Shown one piece after another: positions 41,903-50,733 of a DNA stretch of 64,000 nt. A model generated the notes under the pieces. The model saw nothing but the letters and a program-made list of their open reading frames with translations, searched no databases and had not been told where the DNA came from. Position 1 is the first letter of the stretch. The number at the start of each line of letters is the position of its first letter. This DNA comes from Candidatus Obscuribacter sp. (lineage in GTDB: Bacteria > Cyanobacteriota > Vampirovibrionia > Obscuribacterales > Obscuribacteraceae), in the NCBI GenBank assembly GCA_016712465.1, contig JADJQZ010000001.1, positions 6,510,001-6,574,000 of the forward strand, written 5' to 3'. The translations under genes and the position numbers were made by a program.

Positions 41903-42841
41903 TTAACGTCCGATCATTTCGTTCATAACCTCGTCAGAGTAGCGCTTTATCTCTGCTCTGTCCGCTGCTTCTTCCTTCAGCTTGCCGAGGTTGTGGTAAC
42001 ATTTTGCCCGTTCTTCCATGGCTCGGACCATTAGAAATGCAGCTTCGCGGTTCTTGCTCATTCTAACTTTGGCGCAGTGGACGGCTTTGGTGCAAGCATC
42101 AACTGCTTCAGTAAACCGGCCTAGTTCTCTTAAACAAGTCGCTCTTATAAAGTGAGGTCCCGGTTCCTTATCGTTGCCGGCAATCGCCCTGTCGGCCATG
42201 ATCAGCGCTTCCTTCGGCTTATTGATTTTGATTAAGGTCGCTGATGCCCTGGAGAGATAATCGGCAGCCCAAGCCGGATAGACTCTGGCAAGAGTTTCAT
42301 AATCTTGAATTGCTTCTTGGAAGCGACCAATGTTCGAGTAAGCAGTGGCTCTTATCTCAAGGCACTTCTGGTTATCGGTCTGTGCGATTCCTTTACTGGC
42401 CATTTCAATTGCTTTTGGGAAATCTTGCGCTATGGCAAAGGTTTTGGCAGCCAGATAAAACTCGCACGGGGTGCCTTCCATAACCTTGATTCTAGAGAAA
42501 AGCGGTAAAGCCCCGTCGAAATCGTTGTCATTGGCCTTGGCTGCAGCCAAGATCATATTTCTTCTATCTTCATCTCCCTTTGAGCGAGGCACTTTCGCAA
42601 GGGCCGCCAGGGCACCCTTCGAGTTCCCTGTCATAAGCAGGTATTCAATTTGAGCGATGGGCAGACCATACTTGTCTTTGACTGGGATACGATAGGTGGC
42701 TCCGGCAGCCTTAGTTTTCTGCTCCGGCTTCTGATTTGGTTTTGTTTGGGCCGACGCAGGCTGGACCGGCAGCGATAGAGTTGACACCGCCAGGAGGGGC
42801 AAGAAAAAACAAATCGAATTTTTGCTTTGGGGGAGAGGCAT
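41903..42841 (-). CDS. exported TPR-repeat protein
   Basis: 312 residues with a signal peptide (ICFFLPLLAVSTLSLPVQPASAQT). Six or so TPR-like units follow (EFYLAAKTFAIAQDFPKAIEMASKGI, YSNIGRFQEAIQDYETLARVYP, ADYLSRASATLIKINKPKEALIMADRAI, ATCLRELGRFTEAVDACTKAV). It ends 6 bases from the plus-strand TPR gene. No ribosome site is obvious before ATG 42841. Confidence 0.7.
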   Translation of the reverse strand: MPLPQSKNSICFFLPLLAVSTLSLPVQPASAQTKPNQKPEQKTKAAGATYRIPVKDKYGLPIAQIEYLLMTGNSKGALAALAKVPRSKGDEDRRNMILAAAKANDNDFDGALPLFSRIKVMEGTPCEFYLAAKTFAIAQDFPKAIEMASKGIAQTDNQKCLEIRATAYSNIGRFQEAIQDYETLARVYPAWAADYLSRASATLIKINKPKEALIMADRAIAGNDKEPGPHFIRATCLRELGRFTEAVDACTKAVHCAKVRMSKNREAAFLMVRAMEERAKCYHNLGKLKEEAADRAEIKRYSDEVMNEMIGR

Positions 42842-42935
42842 TTAAAATTTGAGGGTGCTTTCCTTCAGTCTATCCTTTTCCGTGAGGTTTTGGTATCGGA
42901 GTAGTTTTCTATCTTGAAGGGCGCTGCCGTCAGTA

Positions 42936-44165
42936 TTGCTATTTGCTAGAGTAAGCGTGTGTATCGCTTTCGGTTTCTTTCGGCAAGGCAGGTGCGTTAT
43001 CCCTCAGCTCTTAAAAGTTGCCGGCCTGTTTGGCCTATTTACTCTGTCATGGATAATCGGACTGGTTGGAGGCGATTGCCGCGAGGGAATAGAGTCTGTC
43101 GGCAATAAAAACATCAAGGCAGAGCAGTCTGTGCGTCCGTTTTACATGGGTTTCAGTCCCTGGCCTTACGACCTTACCCTGGAGGCGGTTCAGTGGACTG
43201 ACACAGCCATCAAAGCCCATGGCGACATTATCGAGCAGCACTTTGAAGAAGGGGTACCGTGGCCGGAAGCCCTGGAGAACAAGCCCTATGACGGGGCCAT
43301 GCGGCAGGAGATGGCCGATCGCTCCAGGCGTATGGGCGACTACAAAAGAGTTGTTTCCATCAATCCCATCAATATGGCTCGCAACGGTCTGGCGGATTAT
43401 CGGGGCAAGAGCTGCAATATGCCCTTGAGCGGGCAGTGGAAGAAGCGGCGCCTGAATGATCCGGCCGTCAAGCAGGCTTATCTGCAATACTGCAATCAAA
43501 TTATTCAAAGCCTGCGCCCTGACTTCTTGCTCATCGGAGTGGAGTTGAATCTGCTTCAGCGCTGCAAAGACAGCTCCTGGCAAGATTACCTGGAATTGCA
43601 CCGCTATATCTATGGTGCTCTCAAGAAGAGCCATCCGGGTCTTCCGGTTATGGCTTCCGTAGTTTGTACGTCCTACTTCCCGGGGCTTTGTTCTGAGGAT
43701 AATGCCGGAGATCAACGAGCCAAGCTGAAAGACCTTTTGCCGTATGTTGATGTTCTGGGTTTTTCCGTACATCCGTTTATGTCATCGTGGACCGCAGAAA
43801 AGGTGCCGGATCAGTCTTTCTTTCGAGAACTGTTCGCCCTTGCCGCAGGCAAACCATTCGCCATCACTGAGAGCAGTTACCCGGCCCAGCCGTGGCAGAT
43901 GCAGGTAGGACTCTGGCCGGTTAAGTTTAACGGCAGCCAGGAAAAACAAGCGGCGTTCCTTAAGGCCATGCTGGACGCTAGTTTAGTCTGCAAGCCGCGT
44001 TTCATAAGTTGGTATAGCATTAGAGATTATGACCAGCTCTGCCGCAAGTTGCCTAATATTCCTTTGATGATTGTCTGGCGTGATACCGGTTTGTTTGATG
44101 AGAACGGGCAACCCAGGCAGGCATTGAAAATATGGGACGCCGTATTTAAGCGCCGCAGGCAGTAA
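42936..44165 (+). CDS. glycoside-hydrolase-like protein, clan GH-A type (GH53-like)
   Basis: Up to 409 residues. TIM-barrel pattern: FYMGFSPWPYD, then LLIGVELNLLQ, where the Glu sits like the acid/base of GH-A enzymes (usually NE), VDVLGFSVHPF, and FAITESSYPAQPW, where the second Glu resembles the GH53 nucleophile (ETAYPW). Galactan or a related plant-type polysaccharide is a guess only. The start is uncertain: TTG 42936 has no ribosome site, while aaggcagg ahead of ATC 42999 would begin a clean signal-peptide-like IPQLLKVAGLFGLFTLSWIIGLVGG. Confidence 0.65.
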   Translation: MLFARVSVCIAFGFFRQGRCVIPQLLKVAGLFGLFTLSWIIGLVGGDCREGIESVGNKNIKAEQSVRPFYMGFSPWPYDLTLEAVQWTDTAIKAHGDIIEQHFEEGVPWPEALENKPYDGAMRQEMADRSRRMGDYKRVVSINPINMARNGLADYRGKSCNMPLSGQWKKRRLNDPAVKQAYLQYCNQIIQSLRPDFLLIGVELNLLQRCKDSSWQDYLELHRYIYGALKKSHPGLPVMASVVCTSYFPGLCSEDNAGDQRAKLKDLLPYVDVLGFSVHPFMSSWTAEKVPDQSFFRELFALAAGKPFAITESSYPAQPWQMQVGLWPVKFNGSQEKQAAFLKAMLDASLVCKPRFISWYSIRDYDQLCRKLPNIPLMIVWRDTGLFDENGQPRQALKIWDAVFKRRRQ

Positions 44166-44235
44166 CAGGTGGACTGACATGGGTGCGGTGCGGCCGATGA
44201 AAGAGTAACAATTCTGTAGGGAGACTCTTCCGGAA

Positions 44236-45420
44236 GTGAAGCCAGAGCTGATTTTGCAGAAAACTCATGTTGGAAAGGGATTGATCGTTTACTTGGCGGC
44301 GGTCGCTTGCTTGCTCTCAAGTTCCTTTCCTCCGGCTCCGGCCGGTGAGCTTAGAGCACGAGAGCCCGCTCTAACAAAAGTTGAAAAAGAGCGATGCGTC
44401 TTATTGGGCCTGGAAGAGCCCATATTGGTTAGTGCTAAAAAGGAGCTTGATAGCGGCTTTGAGCTGGTAGAACTAGCGAATGCCAGATCAAAGGCGAGAA
44501 TTGTGGATTGCGTATTCGACGAAAAGGAAGCTGCCATAGTTCTCCGAGATTGGCGGCTGATCGCTGAGAAATACCCGGGTTTTAGAAGATTGGTCAAGAA
44601 AGAGGAAGAGCTTTTCAAAAGAGAGCGGATTCTAAAGAATGAGTGTCTTTTTCCGGGAAGTGATTTGCAATCAAATTCTTCTGCTTCTCGTCCAAAAGCG
44701 GCTCTCTTCGCTTACAAGTCAAATGCAGGCGCTTTCATTGCCGCCGACGAGCGGTTCCTGGCCTTCGGTGACGGCTTTTACAGGCGAGGACTCTATCTTT
44801 ACGCACTTGAGAGTGTGGGTTTCAGTCGTGCCTTTCTCAACCATGTGAGAGGTGATGAGTACGCCAGAAGAAGCCTGAAAAGCTTATTAAAATACGCTTC
44901 CACCAGTTTCAGAGCTGCTGAGAGTTTCCGTGTTACCGCCAGGGAGCTTTCTGCTTGTGACAAGTTGCCTCTGGACCGCTTTATTGTGGGCGGACCAAGA
45001 TGGATAGTGCGATTGCCGGCTGGAGCGACGATGAAACAAGTATCGGGCGACGTTTTTGAAGTAACGAGTAGGCTCACTTATCTTGTGCCTGAGCATGTTC
45101 AACCTGTGCTACTGAGTGGAAGCGAGAGCCACCGAGCCGTGCTGAGAAGGTACGATTTCTGCGGCCGGGAGGTTGATCAAAGTAAGATTTTCGGCTGTAT
45201 TGAGCGCATTTTGAAGGAACAGCAGGGAAGGATAGTTATGCTCGGAGATCGATTAGTAGTGATGAGACTGGCTAAGGTGCCAAGCAACACAGAGAAATTC
45301 TTCAAGCAGATACATAGAGAATGTCCGAATGTGGTTGACATTGAACGTCTGAACAAGCTGCGCCCCTTGTTTCTGAGTGCAGTGCCTGAGCACCGACTCT
45401 TCGTTTTGCAGTGGAAGTGA
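44236..45420 (+). CDS. uncharacterised exported protein
   Basis: 394 residues, GTG start. The N-terminus (LIVYLAAVACLLSSSFPPAPAG) looks like a signal peptide. The mature protein is charged and mixed alpha/beta (KKEEELFKRERILKNE, KYASTSFRAAESFRV). No family recognised; it is codirectional with the next TPR gene 73 bases downstream. Confidence 0.55.
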   Translation: MKPELILQKTHVGKGLIVYLAAVACLLSSSFPPAPAGELRAREPALTKVEKERCVLLGLEEPILVSAKKELDSGFELVELANARSKARIVDCVFDEKEAAIVLRDWRLIAEKYPGFRRLVKKEEELFKRERILKNECLFPGSDLQSNSSASRPKAALFAYKSNAGAFIAADERFLAFGDGFYRRGLYLYALESVGFSRAFLNHVRGDEYARRSLKSLLKYASTSFRAAESFRVTARELSACDKLPLDRFIVGGPRWIVRLPAGATMKQVSGDVFEVTSRLTYLVPEHVQPVLLSGSESHRAVLRRYDFCGREVDQSKIFGCIERILKEQQGRIVMLGDRLVVMRLAKVPSNTEKFFKQIHRECPNVVDIERLNKLRPLFLSAVPEHRLFVLQWK

Positions 45421-45493
45421 GTTCTTGATCTGGGAAAGGTGCGCACCGGGCTAAGTAAGCTATGATGGTAAGGCCACCTATCAGGTAAGAGAC

Positions 45494-46417
45494 TTGAAAA
45501 TTAGTCGATTCGGATTGGTATCCTTTTTGATAGCTTGCTCAATTTTTCCTGCATCAAATGTATATGGAAAGGATGATCTTGGGCGCCGTCTGGCAGAGGC
45601 TGATGCTCTCTCGCACAATGGACACTACATTGAAGCTCGGCAAATTGTGCAGTCTATATTGCGCAAGTATCCGCGTGAAAAAGAAGCATATATTATTCTC
45701 GGCAATAGCTATTTGAACATGGATGATAACGGTGAGTCTCTTGGTCGCAAGGGCTATAAGCAGGCGGTGGAGAGCTTTGAGAAGGCGCGTGCCATAGACC
45801 CTGAGTATGGAAAAACATACGATAACCTGGCAGAGTGTGCTGTCATGAATGGTGACTATAAAGAGGCGGTAGTTCTCTCTACCAAGGCTCTAGCGGTTAA
45901 GCAGCCCTGTTACTCAGGCTATCGGCAGAGATGTATTGCATATGAAGCTCTTGGTAAATACGACCTGGCTATCAAAGATATCGATGCTTATCTGAAGAAG
46001 GGAAGTTTCAACCTTAGTGATCAGGTCAAATATCAGATGCTGAAAGCAGGCATTCTGGAGAATGCCAGAAGATTTGATGAGGCGCTGGCGATATACAAAA
46101 ATTGCGAGAGCTTGCAGAATGACGACACAGTCAAATTGCGGATGATTGGTTGCCTTCGCAAAGCCGGACGCGCCAGGGACGCAATCGGCGTAACCAATGC
46201 CATGCTGAAAGCCAATTCCGAGGACGAATTTGCTCTGCAGCTCAGGGCTAAGTTGAAAGTGGAGGCCGGCGATCTGAAGGGCGCCATAGATGACTATTCC
46301 AGAGCCATAGATAGCTTGCCTACGGCATCACTGCTGAACGAACGAGCCGCGCTCTACGATAAGACCGGCAGGTCCGATCTAGCTAAGAAGGATAGAAAGC
46401 GAGCTTCCGGGCTTTAG
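45494..46417 (+). CDS. exported TPR-repeat protein
   Basis: 307 residues, TTG start. Signal peptide (FGLVSFLIACSIFPASNVYG). TPR units across most of the length: GHYIEARQIVQSIL, AYIILGNSYLNM, KAVESFEKARAIDPEYGKTYDNLAECAVMNGDYKEAVV, YEALGKYDLAIKDIDAYL, RRFDEALAIYKNC, GDLKGAIDDYSRAIDSLP. Several units keep the canonical W/Y...A...G..A spacing. Partner unknown. Confidence 0.75.
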   Translation: MKISRFGLVSFLIACSIFPASNVYGKDDLGRRLAEADALSHNGHYIEARQIVQSILRKYPREKEAYIILGNSYLNMDDNGESLGRKGYKQAVESFEKARAIDPEYGKTYDNLAECAVMNGDYKEAVVLSTKALAVKQPCYSGYRQRCIAYEALGKYDLAIKDIDAYLKKGSFNLSDQVKYQMLKAGILENARRFDEALAIYKNCESLQNDDTVKLRMIGCLRKAGRARDAIGVTNAMLKANSEDEFALQLRAKLKVEAGDLKGAIDDYSRAIDSLPTASLLNERAALYDKTGRSDLAKKDRKRASGL

Positions 46418-46684
46418 TATTGCTTTTCAAGCAAGTAGTGTGGAGCCGGGACTGGAGAGCCCGAGTCAGTTGACTAGAGTAGGTAATAGACCGGTCTGTT
46501 ATTTGCCGAGAAAAAATGGTAAGTAGTAGTTGAGAGCTCCTCCTGCGAGATCCATTTTGCATGAGGAGTATTGAAGTGAGAATTTTCCTTCTATGGAAAA
46601 TCTGGCCCGGTTTAGCTATGGAAGACTGCTAGCGCGAGTCTCCCTTCTAATGGGTCGGAGGTTCTTGCCGTGCCGGGTGAACTG
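46418..46684. other. intergenic region, nothing clear
   Basis: 267 bases between a plus-strand TPR gene and a minus-strand small gene. A few short inverted repeats (attttcc/ggaaaat near 46578-46595) but no convincing terminator and no gene. Confidence 0.3.
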
Positions 46685-47086
46685 TCAGGCCGGTAATGGC
46701 TTTGGCATTTCGTAGGGTGGGATATGTCCGACATTGTAATCAATCAGAAGCTCGCGCATAGCCTTCAGGTTTCTATAAGCCGGGCTCCACATTTTGTGTT
46801 CCATAGCTGTGTTAGCCTGTCTTAAAAGCTCTCGTGCGTCGCTGATCCGATTGTCGTAGGTGCTCCCTTCCACTTGCAGGCTTTTGATCATGTGTAATTT
46901 GACTTCCGCCTTCTCCAGGTAGTGCAGTTTTTGCGCCATGGTTTGTACAAGCGATTTTGCTTGAGAGGCGTGGAAACTGGTCAGCAGAGTGCTGAATAGT
47001 TTGTACAGGAAGGCAACAAAAATGAGGAAGGAGGGAATCTGCCAGAGCAGGTTTGGATTGAAACAGTGCATTTCGTAAATTGTCAT
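46685..47086 (-). CDS. small membrane protein of unknown function
   Basis: 133 residues from ATG 47086; the open frame runs to 47242 but that extension is polar, with no ribosome site. One strong membrane helix near the N-terminus (LLWQIPSFLIFVAFLYKLFSTLL, residues ~12-34), then a helical, coiled-coil-like segment (SFHASQAKSLVQTMAQKLHYLEKAEVK) and PPYEMPKPLPA at the end. A gagaga box precedes the ATG. Unknown family. Confidence 0.55.
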   Translation of the reverse strand: MTIYEMHCFNPNLLWQIPSFLIFVAFLYKLFSTLLTSFHASQAKSLVQTMAQKLHYLEKAEVKLHMIKSLQVEGSTYDNRISDARELLRQANTAMEHKMWSPAYRNLKAMRELLIDYNVGHIPPYEMPKPLPA

Positions 47087-47521
47087 TTTGTTTTCTCTCG
47101 AAGGGCGGAGGTCACTCCTTTCCTTAAGGGACAATCCGCTGGATTTACCGGCGCTCCGCGCCTGGTTGTGGGATGTTGTCTTGCTTTGATCGCAGTGCTG
47201 ATTCCGATAAAAATGCCTCAGCGCCAAATAGGGGCAAACCATCGGGCGGCAAGATAATTGCTGCCATGGGATGGTTTGTGTTTGGCGGTTTGATTTTCTA
47301 AGTTTGGTAGTGCCGCTTTGAAGATTGAAGATGGAATCAGTATTTCAGGGTTAACATCCGGCTTCTATTCAAGACAAGAATAAATAACTTCTTGTAGGAA
47401 TTAGTAATAGCGCAGCTTGAACTTTGAGTGCTGCTTAAGATGCTGATTCTATGGGAGTTGGCGATAGCTTTACCCCGACAAGATTGATAGAGTCTCTTCT
47501 GTTGGCGGGAAAGTGTATCGG
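47087..47521. other. intergenic region, nothing clear
   Basis: 435 bases between two minus-strand genes. It would hold the promoter of the small membrane gene. No gene or strong terminator seen. Confidence 0.3.
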
Positions 47522-48856
47522 TCAAGCCCGCTTCTTCAAATCTGCCAACATTTTCTCGGCGGTGCGGATGTGTTCTTCTGCTTCGGCCGCAAGGGACATG
47601 CGCGACTCTACATTACCCAGACGCAAAAGGCATTCGGCCACTGATTTATGCTCTCTGCCGTGTAGGGATTGTCTCGTTTCCAGCGCCCCCAGTAGAAGTT
47701 GTCGCGCCCTTTTGTAGCGGCACTGATCACTGTGCATTTCCGCCAGTTTGATCATGGCATCGGCGTACATCGAGCCGCGGGCCAGGCAGCGATTCTTTTC
47801 GTAGCGGTCGCTTATGGCTTCCAGGGTGTCTTTCAGTTTTGCTTGTTGATTCAACTTTTGATGGCAATTGGCCAGTTCGAAAAGGCAGGCAGTAAGCAAG
47901 GTAAAGTCCGCTTCCTCCTCCTGGTTTTGCAAAATGGTTCTGGCCTTCTGCAGATATTTTTGGGCCTGTTCGCAGTTGTTTGTGATGGTTAGACAGTTGG
48001 CCAGAGCGATCATTTTGCGGCTGGCATCGATGCTCTCTTCACCATAGATGGCCGCCGTCACCTTCAATCCTTGTTTGAGATAGCGCCTGGCTGCTTCGTA
48101 GTCTTTGATCTGCATGAGGGCCAGAGATATCTTACTGGTCAGGCTGATAAGCCCCGGATCGTACTGCCCGGCCATGCGTTGGCGCAGTTTTATGGCTTTC
48201 TTGAGGTATTTGATGGACCCTTCCAACTTGCCGCGCTGTAAGAGCAGGGTGCCCAGATTGTTGTAATTGGTGCAAAGGAACTCGTCTACATTTTCCGAGC
48301 CGGAGAGGCTTTCGTAAATGCTTATGGCTTGCAGGATGGCGCTTTCGGCCTGGTCGAACTTGCCGGCACCGGTGAGGCACTTGCTCAGACCCCAGAGGCA
48401 GTCGGCTACGAAGCGGTCGTTTGGTCCGGACCAGCTTTCAGAAACAGCCATGGAGCGCAGGAAGTACTCTTCCGACTCATCGTAACGCTTGTTGTCGCAG
48501 AGCAGGACGGCCAGGGCCCAGAGAATGGAGGCGAAGCGGTCCGGATGCTTGCTCTTATGGAACTTTTCCATGAGGGACAGGGCTTCCCGGTAAGCCTGTT
48601 CAGCTTCTTGCAGGGCGCCGAGGCGATAGTGGCAGTAGGCCAGGCGTGAAAGACTGTCCATGAGCCGTTCGTCTTGTTCGCCAAAGTCTCGGGCCACAGC
48701 GGCTGCCATGGCGAATTCGTCTGCGGCAGTGGCGTAATCGCCAAACCCGCCGCTTTCTCTGGCCCTGGAGTAAGCCTGTGCGTAATCGCTCTCCGGACCA
48801 GGTGTGTCCATAGAGGTGTCAAAGACTTCCGCACTCTTCTGTCTGTCTGTCGGCAT
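47522..48856 (-). CDS. TPR protein of kinesin-light-chain type
   Basis: 444 residues, no signal peptide. Tandem 42-residue TPR units of the kinesin light chain style (LSRLAYCHYRLGALQEAEQAYREALSLMEK, ALAVLLCDNKRYDESEEYFLRSMAVSES, LGTLLLQRGKLEGSIKYLKKAIKLRQ, YEAARRYLKQGLKVTAAI, CRYKRARQLLLGALETRQSLHG). At least eight units span the length. Cytosolic scaffold; partner unknown. Confidence 0.78.
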   Translation of the reverse strand: MPTDRQKSAEVFDTSMDTPGPESDYAQAYSRARESGGFGDYATAADEFAMAAAVARDFGEQDERLMDSLSRLAYCHYRLGALQEAEQAYREALSLMEKFHKSKHPDRFASILWALAVLLCDNKRYDESEEYFLRSMAVSESWSGPNDRFVADCLWGLSKCLTGAGKFDQAESAILQAISIYESLSGSENVDEFLCTNYNNLGTLLLQRGKLEGSIKYLKKAIKLRQRMAGQYDPGLISLTSKISLALMQIKDYEAARRYLKQGLKVTAAIYGEESIDASRKMIALANCLTITNNCEQAQKYLQKARTILQNQEEEADFTLLTACLFELANCHQKLNQQAKLKDTLEAISDRYEKNRCLARGSMYADAMIKLAEMHSDQCRYKRARQLLLGALETRQSLHGREHKSVAECLLRLGNVESRMSLAAEAEEHIRTAEKMLADLKKRA

Positions 48857-48934
48857 ACAAATATCATGCCCGGCAGACAGAGTTTTTGCCCCGGCGTCGG
48901 AAAGTTTTATGTGTTCTTTGACTACTAATTCGGC

Positions 48935-49189
48935 TTAGCGTCTGCCGCCGCCGGAACCCGGAGGCGTTTTGCCGATGGTTGTGGAGGAAAGATTGTTGCT
49001 GGGTTTGGGAAGCTTGAAGCTGCCCTGTGACTTTACTTTTTGAGCCTCTGCATAGGTGCCCCAGTAGTTGGCGCCGACGGAACCTCGTCGCCTTACGCCA
49101 TGAGGGGCGGTGAGCCAGTGGAAGTACACGGCTCCCACTGTGAGGAGAAAGAAGCCCAGAAAGAAAGCTAGATCGAATATACCAATCAT
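48935..49189 (-). CDS. small membrane protein
   Basis: 84 residues from ATG 49189, which has aggagt 10 bases upstream; a GTG at 49201 would have the box touching it. One membrane helix (FDLAFFLGFFLLTVGAVYFHWL, residues ~3-25), a basic juxtamembrane HGVRRRGSV, then a Lys/Ser-rich tail ending PPGSGGGRR. Unknown family, close to rnpB on the other strand. Confidence 0.55.
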   Translation of the reverse strand: MIGIFDLAFFLGFFLLTVGAVYFHWLTAPHGVRRRGSVGANYWGTYAEAQKVKSQGSFKLPKPSNNLSSTTIGKTPPGSGGGRR

Positions 49190-49347
49190 GTTCTTACTCA
49201 CTCCTTAAGGATGCACTGAGACGCTATAAACACTCGGTCTTTGCGCTCTGCTTGGCATCACTTAGTAGTTTGTAACACAGGATTGACCCCTTGGCTAGTA
49301 ACAGAATGTGGAAAACCGTATAGAGATGTTAAGAGATTTCCAACCTG

Positions 49348-49353
49348 TATAAT
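49348..49353 (+). promoter_or_regulatory. -10 box of the rnpB promoter
   Basis: A perfect TATAAT 6-7 bases before the first paired base of RNase P RNA. A -35 element at the expected distance (near 49325-49330) is weak. Confidence 0.5.
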
Positions 49354-49356
49354 TCA

Positions 49357-49702
49357 GTTGGAGCAGCGCAGACTGTCGCGTCAGCAATGGCGAGGAAAGT
49401 CCGGGCACCACAGGGCTGGTTGCTGGGTAACGCCCAGTGCGCGTGAGCGTGAGGATAGTGCCACAGAAATGAAGACCGCCTCGCTTGTCGAGGTAAGGGT
49501 GCAACGGTGCGGTAAGAGCGTCACCAGCAGAGTCGAGAGGCTCTGGCTAGGTAAACCCCGCTGAAGGTGCAAGGCGAAGGTATAACTCAAGGAAATAGTG
49601 GCCCGCTATCTTGAGTTGCCGATGCCGCTAGAGGGTGTGGGTAACCACACTCCCAGATAGATGACAGTCGAACACAGAACCCGGCTTATGCGCTGCTCTA
49701 AC
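49357..49702 (+). ncRNA. rnpB: RNase P RNA, bacterial class A
   Basis: Catalytic RNA that trims the 5' leader of tRNA precursors. Diagnostic segments in order: gaggaaagtccgggc (P4/J3-4), gtgccacagaaa, gaccgcc, aagggtgcaacggtgcggta, gagcgtcaccag, aggtaaaccccg (the CCA-binding region next to P15), and gatagatgacag...cgaacacagaacccggctta (P4 3' half). The first and last 14 bases (49357-49370 and 49689-49702) pair with a single G-U to form P1, which fixes the ends. The gap-free coverage of class A landmarks makes this a firm call. Length is about 346 bases, near the usual class A size. Confidence 0.96.
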
Positions 49703-49741
49703 TCTTAATAGATGAATTGACCGGCAACGGCTATGGACGGT

Positions 49742-50392
49742 TCATTTGCCGCTTTCGCCTTTGACCCAGTGGGGGCCTTCCATAAAAGAGCGGTTGTAGG
49801 TAGGACTGTCGTGCCAGATGGGAGCCAGGGAGAATACGTTTTCGTAGCCCAGGGCTGAAAACTGCGGTAAGCAACTGTCGGTGAGGGAGATCATGCGCGT
49901 GGGGAAGAGGCTGTTGTTGCAGTAGACAATGATGGTAGCTTTCTTGTCCGGTACAAGCTTGCGCAGCTTATCTTCCAGAATGTCGGCGCCCAGGTGCAGG
50001 GCACCTTTGATGTGACCGCTTTTATATTGTTCGGGCGAGCGTAAATCAAGGATATAGACGTTCTTCTTGTCCCAGTATTTGTCCATGTCCTTGAGGCTGA
50101 CCTGGTGCTTGCTGTAGTCGAATTTGAGGACCGTATTTTTATAGTCGTCGCCGGTCAGAATCTTCCTGATCAGTGCTTGTTTGTCTTCGTTTTCTTTTGT
50201 TTTTGGAGGGTTTGGGGTTCCCTTTGAGGGCGTTTGCGCCGAAGCCGGTGTTGCCACCAGAGCGGCTGCGACCAGAGTTGGCGTCGCAACCAGTGCTGGC
50301 GCCGCAACCAGGGTCAGGCAGAGCAGTGCCGCTGGAAAGCCGTGGCGGTAATGGAATCTGGTTGGTGGGCAAGTTGGTGCTTGGCTTGGCAT
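49742..50392 (-). CDS. exported rhodanese-like protein
   Basis: 216 residues. Signal peptide is long and repetitive (VAAPALVATPTLVAAALVATPASA). A rhodanese domain follows: NVYILDLRSPEQYKSGHIKGALHLG, then IIVYCNNSLFPTR where the Cys is the sulfur-transfer residue and the Pro-Thr-Arg lies where the active-site loop ends, then LGYENVFSLA. Single-domain periplasmic rhodaneses move sulfane sulfur or act in redox repair. A good promoter lies on its strand at 50544-50571. Confidence 0.85.
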   Translation of the reverse strand: MPSQAPTCPPTRFHYRHGFPAALLCLTLVAAPALVATPTLVAAALVATPASAQTPSKGTPNPPKTKENEDKQALIRKILTGDDYKNTVLKFDYSKHQVSLKDMDKYWDKKNVYILDLRSPEQYKSGHIKGALHLGADILEDKLRKLVPDKKATIIVYCNNSLFPTRMISLTDSCLPQFSALGYENVFSLAPIWHDSPTYNRSFMEGPHWVKGESGK

Positions 50393-50662
50393 TTTTCTAC
50401 CTGCTCGGGTGGGAATTGAAATTCAACATCGGCCATTTTATTAGCTGTGCAGCAAATTAACCAATATCGCCTGGATTAAGCACGGGTTCGGTTAGCCTCC
50501 GCTGTAGGAGCGGTGGCAATTACCAATAGGCTTGTTTAAGGATATTATAGAATGTAGTAAGACGGTGGCAAAAAGCGAAACGCCGGGGCGGCAAAAATGG
50601 AAAAACACGGGTCCAGGCAAGGGTTTTGGGGTGTGCCTCCGGTAGTGTCGGAGCTGGGAAAG
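50393..50662. other. intergenic region between rhodanese and isocitrate dehydrogenase genes
   Basis: It carries a minus-strand promoter (50544-50571), and further right the hairpin next to the isocitrate dehydrogenase stop. No gene seen. Confidence 0.4.
50544..50571 (-). promoter_or_regulatory. sigma70-type promoter for the rhodanese gene
   Basis: On the minus strand TTGCCA (50571-50566), a 16-base spacer and TATAAT (50549-50544). It would start transcription near 50537, about 145 bases upstream of the GTG/ATG at 50392. Confidence 0.5.
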
Positions 50663-50663
50663 C

Positions 50664-50699
50664 GAGAAGCCGGTGAGTCATCCTGACTCACCGGCTCTC
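50664..50699 (-). terminator. hairpin after isocitrate dehydrogenase
   Basis: A 13-bp perfect stem (50668-50680 with 50684-50696) with a 3-base loop, extendable past a one-base bulge. No strong T-run follows on the minus strand, so it is either a weak terminator or a 3'-end stabiliser. Confidence 0.6.
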
Positions 50700-50733
50700 G
50701 GGAAGGCGTTAGTGCCTTGACGCAGGCAGCCAA